Virus record (IMG/VR): IMGVR_UViG_3300042309_000994
Location: 1 to 31,682 of that record
Reading direction: 5' to 3' (one strand)
From: a virus
DNA: 31,682 nucleotides
The number at the start of each line of letters is the position of its first letter. The first letter of the stretch is position 1. Shown in pieces: positions 14,264 through 20,626 of this stretch. Below the pieces are notes generated by a model. It was not told the origin of the DNA, searched no databases, and saw only the letters and a list, made by a program, of their open reading frames with translations. A program made the position numbers and the translations under genes.

Positions 14264-15185
14264 CCTTGCGCCTGCCGACTTGTCGCATAGAAATCATGCC
14301 GTCGGCGATCTTAGCGGCATAAGCAAACCCAAAGAGCACTTGCCCAGGCACCTTGCTACCCTTGGCGAGGTTGTCTTTTTTCCAAAGCGGCTGAAGGTTC
14401 GTGTAGTGGAACGCAGCAGCCTGCTGGTCTTTGTCGGAGAGGTCAAAAGCCGCCAATGGCACGATGTGATCTATATGCCATTCACCACGGTTCTCCCAAG
14501 ACATTCCTGGCGCGAACTTTGATTCGAGGTGCGCCATCAGCTCGCTGGTCGTGCAGCCGACAAGCTTTAGAGTCCGATTTGATTTGCGAGCGTTTTGCCT
14601 TGAAAGTGCGACGCCAACCCGGCTCCTGATCGTGACGGCTGTCGCAAAGTGAGCGTCGCGCTTGCGCCGCAACGTCGAATAACACGCGCCGTGTTTTTGC
14701 ACAAAGGCAGCCCTGTGTTTTCTTGATCTGCTGGCCGCTGACTCGCGGTACTTTTCAGGATCTTTTGAGACTCGCTTGCGAAAATATTCCTTTGCTGCCT
14801 GCTTGTTCTTGTCGCGGTATCTTTTCGATGACTCCTTTCTTTTTTCGGGGTGCCTTTCCCTGTATCGCCTGCTGTACAGGCGATCCATTTCCCTTTTCTT
14901 CTTCAGTTTCTTTGGGTCTGATGCGACCTTTGCTGCATATTTCTTTTGCGTTGCGCGGCCCTGCGGAGACTTGCTGCGACCCTTTATTTTCTCCTTGTTT
15001 GCTTCGTAGTACGCCTTGTCGCTTGCTTTCTTTGCTTCTTTATTTCGCTCGCGATACTCCTTGCATTGGGCAAGAATCCTGTCGCGGTTGGCTAGGTAGT
15101 ACCTCCTGCCATACGAAAGCACTTTTTCGCCTTCCGCTCCTGCGCATGGTTGCGTTTGCTTACGCGGCCGCATAGAGTCAGCCAT
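14235..15185 (-). CDS. HNH endonuclease with basic repeat N-terminus, probable mobile gene
   Basis: A 316-residue protein. Residues 20-165 are very basic and contain loose repeats of about 20 residues, such as YYLANRDRILAQCKEYRERN, AYYEANKEKIKGRSK, RRYRERHPEKRKESS and KRYRDKNKQAAKEYF, likely a DNA-binding arm. The C-terminal domain has GEWHIDHIVPLAAFD (His237, Asp239-His240), Asn263 in YTNLQPLW and Asn272 in KKDNLAKGSK, a good HNH motif. The DNA is clearly A+T-richer than its flanks, and the gene separates the glycosyltransferase from the HTH gene, both signs of later insertion. The ATG with AGGAG upstream is preferred; the longer frame upstream is antiphase. Confidence 0.88.
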   Translation of the reverse strand: MADSMRPRKQTQPCAGAEGEKVLSYGRRYYLANRDRILAQCKEYRERNKEAKKASDKAYYEANKEKIKGRSKSPQGRATQKKYAAKVASDPKKLKKKREMDRLYSRRYRERHPEKRKESSKRYRDKNKQAAKEYFRKRVSKDPEKYRESAASRSRKHRAAFVQKHGACYSTLRRKRDAHFATAVTIRSRVGVALSRQNARKSNRTLKLVGCTTSELMAHLESKFAPGMSWENRGEWHIDHIVPLAAFDLSDKDQQAAAFHYTNLQPLWKKDNLAKGSKVPGQVLFGFAYAAKIADGMISMRQVGRRKDGTRQHGHD

Positions 15186-15224
15186 AGCCTCGCTCCTATT
15201 CACGTTAGGGGTGCTGGTTAGAGA

Positions 15225-15250
15225 CGGCGGCGGGCTGCAACCCGTCGCCG
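15225..15250 (-). terminator. hairpin between glycosyltransferase and HNH genes
   Basis: CGGCGGCGGG (15225-15234), a 6-base loop and CCCGTCGCCG (15241-15250) form a 10-bp stem with one weak pair, 6 bp past the glycosyltransferase stop on the minus strand. It may end or attenuate the upstream operon before the HNH gene. No long U-run follows, so it is a weak intrinsic terminator at best. Confidence 0.45.
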
Positions 15251-15256
15251 TTTCGT

Positions 15257-16156
15257 CTATTCTACCCCCTCGCCGGGCGGGTCGCAAGCGTCCAGCCAGT
15301 GCATCACCATCCGCATAGCGGGGTCGAGATACAACTTCTGCCCCGTCCGCTCCGTGATGCTGCGATGATAGCCAACGTGCTCGCAATCCTTTTCGCCGTC
15401 GTAGTGCCCGCGCAGGTAGGCGAAGGCGTCGTAAACCGCCATGCCGCCGAACGCAGAGCAGACGGCGAACGGCGGCGAGCCAACGGCTGGCAAGTGCTGA
15501 TGCTTCCAGCCGCCGAGCCCGGCGGTGTAGTCGTCCCAGTAGGCGTTGAGCCGGTAGGCCCACGCGTCGTAATGCACCCAGCCCGCGACGAGCTTCGGCT
15601 GCTTGTCCTCGCCCATCGCCATCGTCGGGTGCTGGATCAGCGAGACGCTCGCCATGCCGTAGGCGTCGGGCGTGGCGTGCAGTGCCCCGATCCCGTGCAT
15701 CACGCCCGCGTGACTCCACCCGCCCCAAGCGTCCCAATCAATCACCACCACAAGATCGTAGGCGGCGCAGGTGTCGGCCACCCACCGCTGGCATGCCGTG
15801 CGGTACTCGGCCAAGGCGATCGTGCGGCGGCCCGCGAACTCGGCCCCGTAGTGCTCACGCCCCAGCCGCTGGCTTGTGAAGGTCGCTTGCCGTTGGGCGG
15901 CGCAGAAGTCGGCCAGCACTTGGTCGGTGTCGTCCGTGTTGTCGTTCGTTTCAATGTGCAGCCGCCACTCGCCGCAGGTCTCGACGAGCTGCTCGAACCG
16001 GCCGAGGTTCGCCTTGAGGTGGGCGGCGCAGTTGCGGGCCAGGCCGACAAACGCCACGCGCGAGTCGCGGAAGTGCGACTCGCCCTCCCGCACCACCCGC
16101 AGGTGGTCTGCGGCGAACGGCTCAAGCGGATAGACGAGGTGATCGGGGATTTTCAT
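15257..16156 (-). CDS. glycosyltransferase-like protein
   Basis: A 299-residue protein that reads as a GT-A-type fold: RVAFVGLARNCAAHLKANLG near the start, an acidic ETNDNTDDT loop at about 69-77, and LVVVIDWDAWGGWSHAG with a DxD-like DWD at 140-142, the usual metal/nucleotide-sugar site. Near the C-terminus, GGMAVYDAFAYLRG and CEHVGYHRSI match acceptor-side motifs of fungal-CAP59-like and bacterial capsule mannosyltransferase-type enzymes. The donor sugar and acceptor cannot be told. The ATG overlaps the methyltransferase stop as ATGA, so the two enzymes are co-expressed and might modify the virion or the host surface. Confidence 0.72.
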   Translation of the reverse strand: MKIPDHLVYPLEPFAADHLRVVREGESHFRDSRVAFVGLARNCAAHLKANLGRFEQLVETCGEWRLHIETNDNTDDTDQVLADFCAAQRQATFTSQRLGREHYGAEFAGRRTIALAEYRTACQRWVADTCAAYDLVVVIDWDAWGGWSHAGVMHGIGALHATPDAYGMASVSLIQHPTMAMGEDKQPKLVAGWVHYDAWAYRLNAYWDDYTAGLGGWKHQHLPAVGSPPFAVCSAFGGMAVYDAFAYLRGHYDGEKDCEHVGYHRSITERTGQKLYLDPAMRMVMHWLDACDPPGEGVE

Positions 16157-16680
16157 CGCTTCACCGCCACGGCCACGCCGTAGGGCTCGAGCACCTGCCG
16201 CCAGACGGCGATCTCCGGCCGCCGCTCCTCAACCCACTCGTCGAACGCCGTGAGCAGGTAGGGATGCGCGGGATGCGTGATGTCGTGAAACGCAACGCAC
16301 CCGCCGGGGCGGCAGAGCGGCCAGACGTTCCGCAGATCGGCCATGCCGCCCTCGTAGGAGTGGTCACCGTCCACGAGGATCAAGTCGAACTGCTGGGTCA
16401 GTGTCGGGATCGTCTCTTTTGAGTCGCCGTCGAGGTAGCGAACCTCGCCCGTGTAGAGCATGCCCGCCAGAAGCCGGTCGATGTGGTCGTGCGAGCCGCG
16501 CGAGGAGCCGCCCCACTCGCCGCCCCATGTGTCGGCACACACGATCGACTCAAGGGCCGGGGCGTTCTCCACGACCACCCGCAGCGAACCGCCGTCACGG
16601 GTGCCGATCTCCAAGTAGGACCGCACGGCGTTCTCTTCGCAGTGGCCCGACAAGAAATCGTAGAGGCTCTGGTTGCTCAT
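16153..16680 (-). CDS. class I SAM-dependent methyltransferase (Methyltransf_24-like)
   Basis: A 175-residue protein with the SAM-binding motif YLEIGTRDGGSLR at about 22-34 and the strand IVCADTWGG after motif II. The FDLILVDGDHSYEGGMADL stretch (98-116) is typical of the Methyltransf_24 family, which acts mostly on sugars or small molecules rather than DNA. A later CRPGGCVAFHDITH completes the fold. ATGA overlaps link it to RusA before it and to the glycosyltransferase after it. A glycan-modifying role together with the glycosyltransferase is the simplest idea; substrate unknown. Confidence 0.82.
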   Translation of the reverse strand: MSNQSLYDFLSGHCEENAVRSYLEIGTRDGGSLRVVVENAPALESIVCADTWGGEWGGSSRGSHDHIDRLLAGMLYTGEVRYLDGDSKETIPTLTQQFDLILVDGDHSYEGGMADLRNVWPLCRPGGCVAFHDITHPAHPYLLTAFDEWVEERRPEIAVWRQVLEPYGVAVAVKR

Positions 16681-17084
16681 GCGATCCGCACGGTGGTCCG
16701 TGCCTCCTGGCCGTAAGACTTCTCCACCACGAGCTTCGCCACCTGCGAGTCGTCCTCGAACGCCACGCCGTTCAAGGCGTCCAGGCACGCCTTCGCCGCG
16801 TTGTCCACGTCGCAGCGGGGCAGCAGCGGCGCACCCTTTCGCAGCCCCTTCTTGGTGAGGTGCGAGGCCGGGCGGGCGAAGACGAGATCGAGAATCACCG
16901 TGAGGGGTTCCGTTGTGGTGGGCGTTGCCCCGGCCTCCAGGGCTGCCGCTGCGATGGATGCCCGGTACGCATGCACCGGGTGTTTGCCCGGCACATACGC
17001 CCGAGCGAAACCGCCCCGCGTCGAGACTCGTGGCCTCGGCTGGGGGACGGGATCGCCCGGCACCTCGAACGTCAACGGCTTCAC
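16677..17084 (-). CDS. rusA: RusA-family Holliday junction resolvase
   Basis: A 135-residue protein starting from a GTG. PGDPVPQPRPRVSTRGG is the classic N-terminus of the family, and the active site is clear: DVDNAAK with Asp92, Asp94 and Lys98, spaced as Asp70, Asp72 and Lys76 of E. coli RusA, and FEDDSQV with Asp111-Asp112 in place of Asp91. It would cut four-way junctions as a dimer, clearing recombination intermediates before packaging. The GTG overlaps the previous tiny membrane gene as GTGA and has GAGG upstream; the long frame before it is not coding. It fits with RecT and the clamp in one early module. Confidence 0.92.
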   Translation of the reverse strand: MKPLTFEVPGDPVPQPRPRVSTRGGFARAYVPGKHPVHAYRASIAAAALEAGATPTTTEPLTVILDLVFARPASHLTKKGLRKGAPLLPRCDVDNAAKACLDALNGVAFEDDSQVAKLVVEKSYGQEARTTVRIA

Positions 17085-17230
17085 GCGGCCCTCGCTGCGA
17101 GGTACAGGCCGACGTTCGCGAACGCATACCCGAGGTAGGCCAGACCAAGCCCCGCCTTGCCATGCAGGGCCAGGTCGGCCGCCACCACGAGATAGATGCC
17201 GCCCGTCAGGGCGATGAGCCAGGGGGCCAT
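17081..17230 (-). CDS. 49-residue two-span membrane protein
   Basis: A tiny ORF starting MAPWLIALTGGIYLVVAADL, with a second hydrophobic part around LGLAYLGYAFANVGLYLAA. Two membrane spans with a very short loop are likely. AGGTG lies before the ATG, and its stop overlaps the RusA start as GTGA, both strong signs of a translated gene. It starts 3 bp after the stop of a small secreted protein. No family is recognised. Gene finders would easily miss it. Confidence 0.65.
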   Translation of the reverse strand: MAPWLIALTGGIYLVVAADLALHGKAGLGLAYLGYAFANVGLYLAARAA

Positions 17231-17233
17231 TGG

Positions 17234-17527
17234 TCACCTGTAGCGGATCACGGCGTACCAGCGGCGCGTGACCGGCGAGTAGGCCACGCCTTCCTCGACG
17301 ATCACTTTCTTGCCAAAGAAGCAGCAGTTGCGCCGGGCCTGCTCGGGCGTCGAGCCCATGCCGATGCCTTCGGTCTGGCTGCACTGGCTATGCACCAGCG
17401 TGCCGCGCCGGGCGATGACGGTGGCGTGCTCCTGGGCAGAGATCACGGCCGGGCCGCGCACCACGATGGTCTGCCCGTAGGCACACGAAGCGGCGAGGGC
17501 GAGAAAGACGACGAAGGCAAAACGCAT
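17234..17527 (-). CDS. small secreted cysteine-containing protein
   Basis: A 97-residue protein starting MRFAFVVFLALAASCAYGQT, a clear signal peptide. The mature part has TIVVRGPAVISAQEHATVIA, GTLVHSQC, a run ending in ARRNCCFFGKK and a final RWYAVIRYR. Two or three cysteines could pair outside the cytoplasm. I recall similar short proteins from planctomycete genomes and their phages, but cannot name a family. The ATG follows AGGAGC at good spacing. Between DNA-metabolism genes it is an odd neighbour and may be a surface-exclusion or moron-like factor, though this is speculative. Confidence 0.62.
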   Translation of the reverse strand: MRFAFVVFLALAASCAYGQTIVVRGPAVISAQEHATVIARRGTLVHSQCSQTEGIGMGSTPEQARRNCCFFGKKVIVEEGVAYSPVTRRWYAVIRYR

Positions 17528-17576
17528 GGCGTTGCTCCTGGGGTGAGTGAACCACGCCCGCAGGATGGCAACCGTG

Positions 17577-17813
17577 TCAAGCGTCAGGCTCGGCCCGCCG
17601 CTGGGCGAAGTGCCGCTCACGGCACTCCCGCGCCCGCTCTGCGATCTCGTCGGGCGTCGGGTCCACGATCCGCTTGCGGTACTTGCATACCCGATCCGGT
17701 ATACCGTGCTCGCGGCGCAGTTCGTGCAGCCGTTGCCGCCGGATGCCGAGGTGCGCTGCGATCACGTCCGCAGGCACCCCGGCACCCCACAGTTCGCGAA
17801 GCGTCTCTACCAT
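17577..17813 (-). CDS. small helix-turn-helix protein with DPTP-E-I tail
   Basis: A 78-residue protein starting MVETLRELWGAGVPADVIAA. The core VPADVIAAHLGIRRQRLHEL is a good HTH, and KRIVDPTPDEIAERARECRE forms the same tail seen in the gene at 13916-14263. The start overlaps the sliding clamp stop as TGATG, so translation is likely coupled to that of the clamp. The long open frame upstream is the clamp gene in another phase. It may regulate early or late genes; target unknown. Confidence 0.7.
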   Translation of the reverse strand: MVETLRELWGAGVPADVIAAHLGIRRQRLHELRREHGIPDRVCKYRKRIVDPTPDEIAERARECRERHFAQRRAEPDA

Positions 17814-18922
17814 CAGTCCTTCGCCAACGGCATGATGACCCCGGTGCAGTCGCCGCAGCGCAGCACCACCGCACTCTGAGCGTCCACCGCCTCGACCTCG
17901 ACGGGCTCGGCCTCGTCCACGCCACGCAGGAACTCGACCACGAAGCCGGGGTCGAGAGCCACGCTCGCCGCCTGCCCCGCTTCGAGCAGCCCGCACGTCA
18001 CGCTCGACTGCCCCGCCTCCGCACTCTGAGCCGTCAGGTGGATGCCGTTCTCCACGAAGGCGAACGTCACGCCCTTCGACTGCTCGCTCGTCACGATGGC
18101 CGCCTGCCGCGTCGCCGCCAGCAGCTCGGCCCCGTTCACGAGCGTGGCCTTCGCATCCCGCTCGGGGATCACGTCACGCCACCTGGGGAATCGCCCCTCG
18201 ACGAGCCGGGCCGTGACCACCGTGCCGTCGATGGTCGCCACCACCTCGCGGTCGGTGGCCTCCAACTGCACCGCCCCTTCGCTGTGCGAGGCGATGCTGC
18301 TGATGGTCAGGATCGCCCGCGCCGGGATCAGCGTCGTGGAGTCGTCCACGGCCTGGTCAACCTCAATGCCGTAGGACGAGAGCCGCCGCCCGTCCGTGCC
18401 CACCAGCGTCACCGTGCCATCCTTCACCTCGACGAGCACCGCCCCAAGGGCGAACCGGCTGCTCTCGTTGTCCGTGGCGTAGGCCACCGCCCGCACGGCC
18501 CGCACGAACTGGTCGGCCGGGATGCGGCAGATCGGCTTCACGGTGGGAGTTTCCCACTGCGGGAATTCCGCAGCGTCTTCCGTGGGCAGCGTCCAGGTGC
18601 CGCCACCCACCGCCACCGTGCAGGACGTGTCGCCCGGCGTCAGAGTCACCTCGTCGCCCGACGCGGCCCCGAGGATCGCCTGCAAGCGGGCGAACGGGAG
18701 CAGCAGCGGGGCGTCGGTGTACGGCACCTCGGCCGACACTTGAAGCTCAAGATCGCTCGCGGTGATCCCGCCGTTGGCCAGGAGCACGTTGAGCAGGATC
18801 GGCTTCGGGCTTCGGCTTGGAACGGCAGCCCGCACCGCAGCCAGGGCGGCACGGAGCGCTGCGATCGGTAGGGAGATGCCACTGGCGCGAGCCTTCCGTG
18901 GCTTCGTTGCTGTTGCGGTCAT
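17813..18922 (-). CDS. dnaN: DNA polymerase III beta sliding clamp (DnaN-like)
   Basis: A 369-residue protein of normal DnaN length. ISLPIAALRAALAAVRAAVP and PILLNVLL match the first domain, LVGTDGRRLSSY (TDGRRL at 176-181) the loop that lines the partner-binding cleft, EGRFPRWRDVIP (242-253) the third-domain entry, and the end is CTGVIMPLAKD, where MPL matches the E. coli MPMRL terminus. Cleft residues therefore look kept, so it should bind proteins with clamp-binding motifs. It would form a ring that tethers a polymerase or other factor to phage DNA. No polymerase or clamp loader is visible in the window, so host enzymes are the likely partners. AAGGA precedes the ATG. Confidence 0.93.
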   Translation of the reverse strand: MTATATKPRKARASGISLPIAALRAALAAVRAAVPSRSPKPILLNVLLANGGITASDLELQVSAEVPYTDAPLLLPFARLQAILGAASGDEVTLTPGDTSCTVAVGGGTWTLPTEDAAEFPQWETPTVKPICRIPADQFVRAVRAVAYATDNESSRFALGAVLVEVKDGTVTLVGTDGRRLSSYGIEVDQAVDDSTTLIPARAILTISSIASHSEGAVQLEATDREVVATIDGTVVTARLVEGRFPRWRDVIPERDAKATLVNGAELLAATRQAAIVTSEQSKGVTFAFVENGIHLTAQSAEAGQSSVTCGLLEAGQAASVALDPGFVVEFLRGVDEAEPVEVEAVDAQSAVVLRCGDCTGVIMPLAKD

Positions 18923-19028
18923 GGGAATCCTTTCGAGTTAAAGAGCAACCAACCAAAATGCCCAGGCAGAACGTGGCCGCGTTGGCCGCGATTCCTGCCG
19001 AGACAAGTGCGAGATCGGAGAGCGTCAT
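18747..19028 (-). CDS. small membrane protein overlapping the clamp gene
   Basis: A 93-residue frame starting MTLSDLALVSAGIAANAATF. One clear membrane span (about 7-28, ending LGILVGCSL) is followed by a basic, low-complexity tail. Its ATG overlaps the previous stop as ATGA and GGAGG lies upstream, so its start looks real. The odd point is the end: 176 bp run out of phase through the start of the sliding clamp. Either this is a genuine overlapping pair or a sequence error has moved the stop. The membrane part is credible, the tail less so. Confidence 0.5.
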   Translation of the reverse strand: MTLSDLALVSAGIAANAATFCLGILVGCSLTRKDSHDRNSNEATEGSRQWHLPTDRSAPCRPGCGAGCRSKPKPEADPAQRAPGQRRDHRERS

Positions 19029-19219
19029 GAGTGGGCGGCCTCCAGGGCTTCGAGCTTCTTGGCTACCCGCACCAAACGATTGCAAAGATCTTCGATGGTG
19101 TCGGCGCTCCACTCGTGAAACTTCCTGCTGTCGTCGTCGATGTCGTCCTTCCACGCTTGGATGCGGAGCATCTGCACCAGGACGACGGGCGCGGGGGGCA
19201 GGTAGGGGTTGTCAGGCAT
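19025..19219 (-). CDS. small helical protein of unknown function
   Basis: A 64-residue protein starting MPDNPYLPPAPVVLVQMLRI. The first 15 residues are Pro-rich and hydrophobic, and the rest is a charged helix with KFHEWSADTIEDLCNRLVRV and a final KKLEALEAAHS, suggesting a coiled coil. GGAGGTGG precedes the ATG. It overlaps the LexA-like gene by 8 bp and the membrane gene by ATGA. No family recognised. Confidence 0.6.
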   Translation of the reverse strand: MPDNPYLPPAPVVLVQMLRIQAWKDDIDDDSRKFHEWSADTIEDLCNRLVRVAKKLEALEAAHS

Positions 19220-19448
19220 CGACCACCTCCACGCTGCGGGCCTTGTTCGGGTTGCGACGCAGGTAGCCCTTCTTTTCGAGGGCGTTTAGGTGGCACTGCA
19301 CGCCGTTTGGCGAGGCGATGCCGTGGGCAGCTGCGATCTCTCGCACGGTCGGGGCCGCGAGACGCGAGTTCTCACGAATCCAGTCGAGAAGCTCGCGCTG
19401 GCGGGCGGTCAGGGGCGGTCGGGCTGTTGCGGCTGCTGTTTCGGTCAT
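19212..19448 (-). CDS. stand-alone LexA-type winged-helix DNA-binding protein
   Basis: A 78-residue protein. From residue 13, LTARQRELLDWIRENSRLAA, PTVREIAAAHGIASPNGVQC and a final HLNALEKKGYLRRN match the N-terminal DNA-binding domain of LexA very well. The C-terminal self-cleaving peptidase domain is absent, so it could not be inactivated in the usual RecA-dependent way. It may bind host SOS-type boxes or a phage operator. GAGG lies before the ATG. It sits in the early operon between a DUF1376 replication protein (ATGA overlap) and small genes leading to the clamp. Confidence 0.82.
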   Translation of the reverse strand: MTETAAATARPPLTARQRELLDWIRENSRLAAPTVREIAAAHGIASPNGVQCHLNALEKKGYLRRNPNKARSVEVVDA

Positions 19449-20341
19449 AGGTTTTCCTCGTCCTTGAGTTTCAATCCTTCGGAAATGGCCAACACTTCTT
19501 TTGGCGTGCGGTATGGGGCAGGGCGGTATTGCGAAAACTCGCGGGCCTTTCGCTCAAGCATTTGCCGCTTTGCCATGTCCTCTGGCGTTTTGCCAGCGGA
19601 GCGGTTCGTGCCACCCCTGTCCTGCGATCTGGTCAGCCAGGACACCACAAACCGCCGCCAGTTCGATTTCTTCGCGCGAGTCGGGTTCGACTTCAGCCAC
19701 TCCGAAGCGCGGACCAGTTCGATGTCGAGAACGCAGGCAGGGTATGCCTCGGCCCAAGTCTTGCGGTCGGCGTCGGTTATCCCCTGCCAGCCATCAGACT
19801 CAGACCACTTCACCGCGTTGTGGTGCTGCGAGCGAGTCCGACGCTTCGGCGGATCGCTCGTAGCAACAACCGGCGCAGCCGGTTGAATGATTTCTTCGCT
19901 AGAAGAAATCCCTGAATCTGAAGGTGACGGTGAAGGTGAAGGTGGATGGTTATCGATTGATGAACGATTGATGAACGTTTGCTCAACGTTTGTTGAACGA
20001 TTGCTTGATCCTGCTCGGGCTGCCGCCGCAGCCTTGCCTGCCTCGGATCGCTTCCGGCGCAACTCCACGGCCCTATCGCGGTGCTGTTCCAGCCTGGCGT
20101 TTCGCCGCTGTCCATCCGCCTCCACAGGGAACTTGTCCTGAAGCATGGCCCAAACGTCGCCAACGCCTGGTGAAAGCCGATCCAATGCGTCGAGGTCGGC
20201 AGGCAACCCATCCCTGTCCCACTGAAGCATCAACAAGGTCAGATAGTGGCCGCGCTCGCAGGCCGTCCAACCGATCGTCGAAGTCAGGAAGTCGCGGACG
20301 TACAGGGGCATGTACACGTCCACCTTGTCTTCAGCGGCCAC
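19445..20341 (-). CDS. DUF1376 replication-initiation-like protein
   Basis: A 298-residue protein. Its N-terminal YMPLYVRDFLTSTIGWTACE, followed by RGHYLTLLMLQWDRDGLPAD, is the DUF1376 domain found in phage replication proteins, a winged-helix-like unit thought to bind the origin. A Ser/Pro-rich linker (PPSPSPSPSDSG) follows and then a C-terminal part with WQGITDADRKTWAEAYPACV and KKSNWRRFVVSWLTRSQ. I choose the GTG at 20341, since AGGAGG lies six bases before it; an ATG at 20356 has a poor site. The GTG overlaps the upstream gene by 11 bp. Iteron-like repeats could lie within the linker-coding region but none is obvious. Confidence 0.8.
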   Translation of the reverse strand: MAAEDKVDVYMPLYVRDFLTSTIGWTACERGHYLTLLMLQWDRDGLPADLDALDRLSPGVGDVWAMLQDKFPVEADGQRRNARLEQHRDRAVELRRKRSEAGKAAAAARAGSSNRSTNVEQTFINRSSIDNHPPSPSPSPSDSGISSSEEIIQPAAPVVATSDPPKRRTRSQHHNAVKWSESDGWQGITDADRKTWAEAYPACVLDIELVRASEWLKSNPTRAKKSNWRRFVVSWLTRSQDRGGTNRSAGKTPEDMAKRQMLERKAREFSQYRPAPYRTPKEVLAISEGLKLKDEENL

Positions 20342-20555
20342 TGGTTGCCTCCTCATGCGTCTCAACGGCTTCCTGCCACGCGAGCTTCCGGCGGGCCTCG
20401 GCAACGAACTGCGGCGTCATTCGGCCGATCTCGCGCGAGACGGCGTAGTAAACGTCTGCGTGATGGCCCGGCACGGAGCCGCTTGCCGCCTTGTGCTCGA
20501 AGTGCGCCCGTATTTCTTGCAGCAGCAACTGCGTGAACGTGTTCTTGATTGCCAT
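20331..20555 (-). CDS. small protein of unknown function
   Basis: A 74-residue protein starting MAIKNTFTQLLLQEIRAHFE. It has SVPGHHADVYYAVSREIGRM and ends with a charged helix, AEARRKLAWQEAVETHEE. GGAGG lies at good distance before this ATG; a start four codons earlier would sit over that site. No family is recognised. Its last bases contain the ribosome-binding site of the DUF1376 gene, so the two are coupled. Confidence 0.6.
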   Translation of the reverse strand: MAIKNTFTQLLLQEIRAHFEHKAASGSVPGHHADVYYAVSREIGRMTPQFVAEARRKLAWQEAVETHEEATSGR

Positions 20556-20626
20556 GTTGGCCTCCATTCCATTCCGCCCCGCCGCGTCGAAGCGGCTTCG
20601 TGCCTATCACGAGGGCGGCGTCGATC

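Noticed and set aside
16913-18871. 652-residue plus-strand open frame across the clamp region
   Set aside because: It spans several well-supported minus-strand genes, has low-complexity Arg/Pro/His content and no recognisable motif or start signal.
19860-20000. Iteron-type replication origin inside the DUF1376 gene
   Set aside because: Repeated AACG(A/T)TTG-like words in the linker-coding part (for example around 19955-20000) are suggestive, but they are short, irregular and explained by repeated codons; too weak to call an origin.
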